The notes beneath the pieces were generated by a model. It had not been told where the DNA came from, searched no databases, and was given only the letters and a program-made list of their open reading frames with translations. A program made the position numbers and the translations under genes. A stretch of DNA of 64,000 nt, from positions 62,001-126,000 of the forward strand of contig NZ_JRKI01000023.1 of the NCBI RefSeq assembly GCF_000935125.1, written 5' to 3'. Source of the stretch: Streptomyces natalensis ATCC 27448 (GTDB lineage Bacteria; Actinomycetota; Actinomycetes; Streptomycetales; Streptomycetaceae). Numbering within the stretch: position 1 is the stretch's first letter; every line of letters starts with the position of its first letter. Shown here one piece after another: positions 61,223 through 64,000 of this stretch.

Positions 61223-63592
61223 ATGTCATGGCCCGGTCCTCACCGGCTGCGTACCGCGGGAGCGGTTCTGGCGGCCGTGCTCGTCGGGAGCGCACTCACC
61301 GCCCCCGCCGCCCGGGCCGCCTGGCCCGGTGGCGACGGCGCCCTCACCGGTCTGGTCAACCCGTTCATCGGCAGCCGCAACGACGGCAACACCTTCCCCG
61401 GGGCCGCCGTCCCGTTCGGCATGGTGCAGCTCTCCCCCGACACCGGCCACACCACCGGCTACGACTACGACGACGACCACATCCGCGGCTTCGGCTCCGT
61501 CCACCTCTCCGGTGTGGGCTGCGGGCTGGGCGGCGATCTGCCGGTGCTGCCGACCACGGGCGACCTCACCGAGACCGACGACGCGAAGTACGCCGCCGCC
61601 TACCGCCATGACGGCGAGTCGGCCCGCCCCGGCTACTACCGCGTCCGCCTGACGTCGTACGGCGGGATCACCGCCGAGCTGACCGCCACCGCCCGTACCG
61701 GCCGGCAGCGCTACACCTTCCCCGCCACCGACAAGGCCAATGTGCTGCTCAATACGGGCCAGTCGCTGCACAAAAACGTCTCCACGACGGTGGAGGTGCT
61801 CGACTCCCGCACCGTCCGCACGGCCCTCACCGGCCACGGCTTCTGCCAGGACACCGGGCCGTACACGCTCTACACGATCACCCGCTTCGACCGGCCGTTC
61901 GCGTCGTACGGGACCTGGGACGGGGAGAAGGTGACGCCCGGCTCCAAGGGTTCGACCGCGGGCGGACGGCACGGGGCGTACGTCCGCTTCGACACCCGGA
62001 AGGACCGTACGGTCGAGGCCACCACGGCCCTCAGCTATGTCGATGCGGCGGGCGCGGCGCGCAATCTGCGGGCCGAGGGCGGGCGTTCCTTCGACCGGAC
62101 GAGGGCCGCCGCGGACGCCGCCTGGCAGCGGCGGCTGGGAGCGGTGAGGACACAGGGCGGCACCCGGACCCTGCGCCGGACGCTCTATTCCTCCCTCTAC
62201 CGGTCCTTCCTCGCGCCGAACATCGGCAGCGATGCGGACGGCCGCTACACCGGCTGGGACCGGAGGATCCATCGGGCGCGCGGGTTCACCTACTACCAGA
62301 ACTGGTCGCTGTGGGACACCTACCGCACCCAGGCGCAGCTGCTGGCCCTGCTCGCGCCGCGCGAGTCCCGGGACATGGCGCGGTCGGTGCTGCGGATCGA
62401 CAAGGAGGGCGGCTGGCTGCCCAAATGGGGCTACGGCACGGTCGAGACGAACATCATGACGGGGGATCCGGTCACGCCGTTCCTCACCAATGCCTATCAG
62501 CAGGGGCTGTTGCGGGGACGAGAGGCGCAGGAGGCATACGCGGCGCTGAAGAAGAACGCCGACGGGGTGCCCCCGGCCGATTCCCCGGCCGTCGGACGCG
62601 AGGCCAATGCGCCATACCTGCGCAACGGCTTCGCCCCGTACGTCAAGGGCCGTCCGCATCGCAAACCCGGCGACTCCGACTTCGACCACGGTGCCTCGGT
62701 GACCCTGGAATACGCGCTGTCGGATGCGATGCTGGCGCAGATGGCGCGCGATCTGGGGCACCGGGCGGATGCCGTGCGCTATGCGGCGCGGGCGCACAAC
62801 TACCGCAATATCTTCGACCGTTCGACGGGCTTCTTCCGCGCCCGGGACGCGCGGGGCGCCTTCACGGGGTCCGCGGATCCGGCCCGGAGCGAAGGGTTCC
62901 ACGAGGGCACGGCGTGGCAGTACCAGTGGCTGGTGCCGCAGGATCTGCCGGGGATGATCCGCCTCATCGGCGGCAGGGAAAAGGCCGAGCGGCGGCTGGA
63001 TTCCTTCTTCGCCTACCGGCGGCTGGTGAAGGACCCGCAGCGGACGGCGCGGACGGTGTGGGTCAACGGGCCGTACGACTACGACAACGCGGACAAGTAC
63101 AACCCGCAGAACGAACCCGATCTGATCGCCCCGTACACCTATCTCTCGACCGGCCACCCCTGGAAGTCCACGGATGTGGTGCACGCGGCGCTGACGCTGT
63201 TCACCGACACGCCGGACGGGATGACCGGGAACGACGATCTGGGAACGATGTCGGCGTGGATGGTGCTCTCGTCGATCGGGGTGTTCCCCGTACAGCCGGG
63301 CACCGACACCTGGGGGCTGAGCACACCGGTTTTCGACCGCGTCGACCTGACCCTGGACCGGCGCTACTTCCCGTCCGGTCACTTCACCGTCAAGGCTCCC
63401 GGTACGTCACCGGTGAAGCGGTATGTCCAGTCCGTCCGGCTGGACGGCGCCGCGCACGACCGCACCTATCTGACCACCGATGCGCTGCGCACGCACCACG
63501 AGCTGACCTTCTCGGTGGGCCCGAAGCCGTCACGCTGGGGAACCGGCAACGATGCGGCGCCGCCGCCCGTGGGCGGCTCAGCGCGGGGCTGA
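61223..63592 (+). CDS. secreted alpha-mannosidase-like glycoside hydrolase family 92 protein
   Basis: 789 residues. Signal peptide of about 33 (RTAGAVLAAVLVGSALTAPAARA). The GH92 start LVNPFIGSRNDGNTFPGAA and PFGMVQLSPDTGHTTGYDY is followed by FTYYQNWSLWDTYRTQAQLL, EGTAWQYQWLVPQD and MTGNDDLGTMSAWMVLSSIG. These lie in the calcium-dependent active-site region of alpha-1,2/1,3-mannosidases that act on yeast and glycoprotein glycans. ATG 61223 follows GGAGGGG; the in-frame GTG at 61154 adds a charged arm before the signal and is unlikely. No binding module is attached. Confidence 0.92.
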   Translation: MSWPGPHRLRTAGAVLAAVLVGSALTAPAARAAWPGGDGALTGLVNPFIGSRNDGNTFPGAAVPFGMVQLSPDTGHTTGYDYDDDHIRGFGSVHLSGVGCGLGGDLPVLPTTGDLTETDDAKYAAAYRHDGESARPGYYRVRLTSYGGITAELTATARTGRQRYTFPATDKANVLLNTGQSLHKNVSTTVEVLDSRTVRTALTGHGFCQDTGPYTLYTITRFDRPFASYGTWDGEKVTPGSKGSTAGGRHGAYVRFDTRKDRTVEATTALSYVDAAGAARNLRAEGGRSFDRTRAAADAAWQRRLGAVRTQGGTRTLRRTLYSSLYRSFLAPNIGSDADGRYTGWDRRIHRARGFTYYQNWSLWDTYRTQAQLLALLAPRESRDMARSVLRIDKEGGWLPKWGYGTVETNIMTGDPVTPFLTNAYQQGLLRGREAQEAYAALKKNADGVPPADSPAVGREANAPYLRNGFAPYVKGRPHRKPGDSDFDHGASVTLEYALSDAMLAQMARDLGHRADAVRYAARAHNYRNIFDRSTGFFRARDARGAFTGSADPARSEGFHEGTAWQYQWLVPQDLPGMIRLIGGREKAERRLDSFFAYRRLVKDPQRTARTVWVNGPYDYDNADKYNPQNEPDLIAPYTYLSTGHPWKSTDVVHAALTLFTDTPDGMTGNDDLGTMSAWMVLSSIGVFPVQPGTDTWGLSTPVFDRVDLTLDRRYFPSGHFTVKAPGTSPVKRYVQSVRLDGAAHDRTYLTTDALRTHHELTFSVGPKPSRWGTGNDAAPPPVGGSARG

Positions 63593-63616
63593 GCGCCTCG
63601 CAGGGGCGGCGGGCGG

Positions 63617-63841
63617 TCAGCTGTTCTGGATGGCCTGCCAGAACTCGTCGAAGGACATGGTGCCGTTGGCGTCGCTGTCCTTGGCCTTGATGACGGCCTC
63701 GGCGATCGGGCCGGTGACGAACGGGTCGCCCATTTCGGCCATCGCCCGCTTGAACTCGTCCGGACTGACCTGGCCGTCGCCGTCGGCGTCGAACCGGTTG
63801 AACGCCGCCTTGGCCGCCTCTATGTCTGCTATGTCTGCCAT
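63617..63841 (-). CDS. EF-hand calcium-binding protein
   Basis: 74 residues, two complete EF-hands. Loop 1 is DADGDGQVSPDE (about 19-30) and loop 2 DSDANGTMSFDE (about 56-67); both have the Asp/Asn positions and the Glu at position 12. No export signal, so cytoplasmic. ATG at 63841 follows AAGGGGG. Small acidic proteins of this kind occur in several copies in Streptomyces. It is convergent with the GH92 gene; 114 bp after its start the window ends, and that gap has a short direct repeat (CGGTGTGCTGCG at 63870 and 63892). Confidence 0.9.
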   Translation of the reverse strand: MADIADIEAAKAAFNRFDADGDGQVSPDEFKRAMAEMGDPFVTGPIAEAVIKAKDSDANGTMSFDEFWQAIQNS

Positions 63842-64000
63842 GAGAGATGCCCCCTTCGGTGTGTTTCCTCGGTGTGCTGCGTGCACTTCTTCGGTGTGCT
63901 GCGGGTGCCGGTGCGCCGGCGTGTCACGGCGGGTGACCTGCGTAGGTTAGCCGACCGTCAGGACGGCTCCGGCCGCGCCCTCCGGCGGGCCAGATACGGT

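Noticed and set aside
63842..64000. Promoter-like elements and repeat CGGTGTGCTGCG x2 at the right edge
   Set aside because: The 22-bp spaced repeat is short and the region is cut by the window end; too little to call.

Overview
This window is high-GC DNA with the gene density, start-codon usage (many GTG starts), Tat and lipoprotein export signals and gene content of a Streptomyces or close relative. The xylose isomerase matches the conserved active-site numbering of Streptomyces XylA residue for residue. An ergothioneine cluster, a bifunctional LysX, a streptogrisin-type protease and family 2B encapsulins fit the same assignment. It reads as chromosomal and not mobile. I saw no transposase, integrase, CRISPR array, rRNA or tRNA.

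Layout. 1-7.8 kb: tail of a probable SWIM zinc-finger protein, a LacZ-type beta-galactosidase, homocysteine S-methyltransferase, and a three-gene polar amino-acid ABC importer. 7.8-16 kb: a Pro/Gly-rich membrane protein; divergent xylA and xylB; a ROK repressor translationally coupled to xylB; then two consecutive genes for cyclic-nucleotide-domain (family 2B) encapsulin shell proteins. 16-23 kb: a Tat-exported amidase, a phosphodiester glycosidase, a small membrane protein, and an Ig-like lipoprotein coupled to lysX. 22.6-25.9 kb (minus strand): exported phosphoesterase, MFS exporter and beta-propeller protein. 26-33 kb: a DeoR regulator divergent from a polyol-type permease, two FGGY kinases, a histidine phosphatase and a 2-hydroxyacid dehydrogenase. 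33-38 kb: secreted protease, cysteine-peptidase-like protein, TPM-like membrane protein and small secreted or anchored proteins. 38-42 kb: a quinone oxidoreductase and two complementary acyl-CoA dehydrogenase subunits, divergent from an XRE/MmyB regulator. 42-50 kb: GH18 protein, HxlR regulator, alanine-type aminotransferase, and egtABCD. 50-54 kb: two phospholipase C-like secreted enzymes around a membrane-anchored protease. 54.2-54.6 kb: a large palindromic non-coding element. 54.6-64 kb: a self-sufficient CYP102-type P450 with a divergent PAS-LuxR regulator, universal stress protein, dodecin, an APC permease, a GH92 alpha-mannosidase and an EF-hand protein.

The most interesting locus is 8.8-16 kb. 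A xylose/xylulose module (isomerase, kinase, ROK repressor) sits directly upstream of two paralogous encapsulin shell genes, with a palindrome before the first and a 10-bp phased repeat between them. No terpene cyclase or cysteine desulfurase lies next to the shells, so xylulokinase is the nearest metabolic candidate for cargo. Other points of note are a 63-bp perfect inverted repeat (54.3-54.6 kb), a 24-bp-arm hairpin that begins inside a gene (35.6 kb), a probable heteromeric acyl-CoA dehydrogenase, and a polyol cluster with two kinases but no polyol dehydrogenase. Start codons were chosen from ribosome-binding sites, overlaps and homologue lengths; function calls rest on motifs recognised by eye, with no database search.
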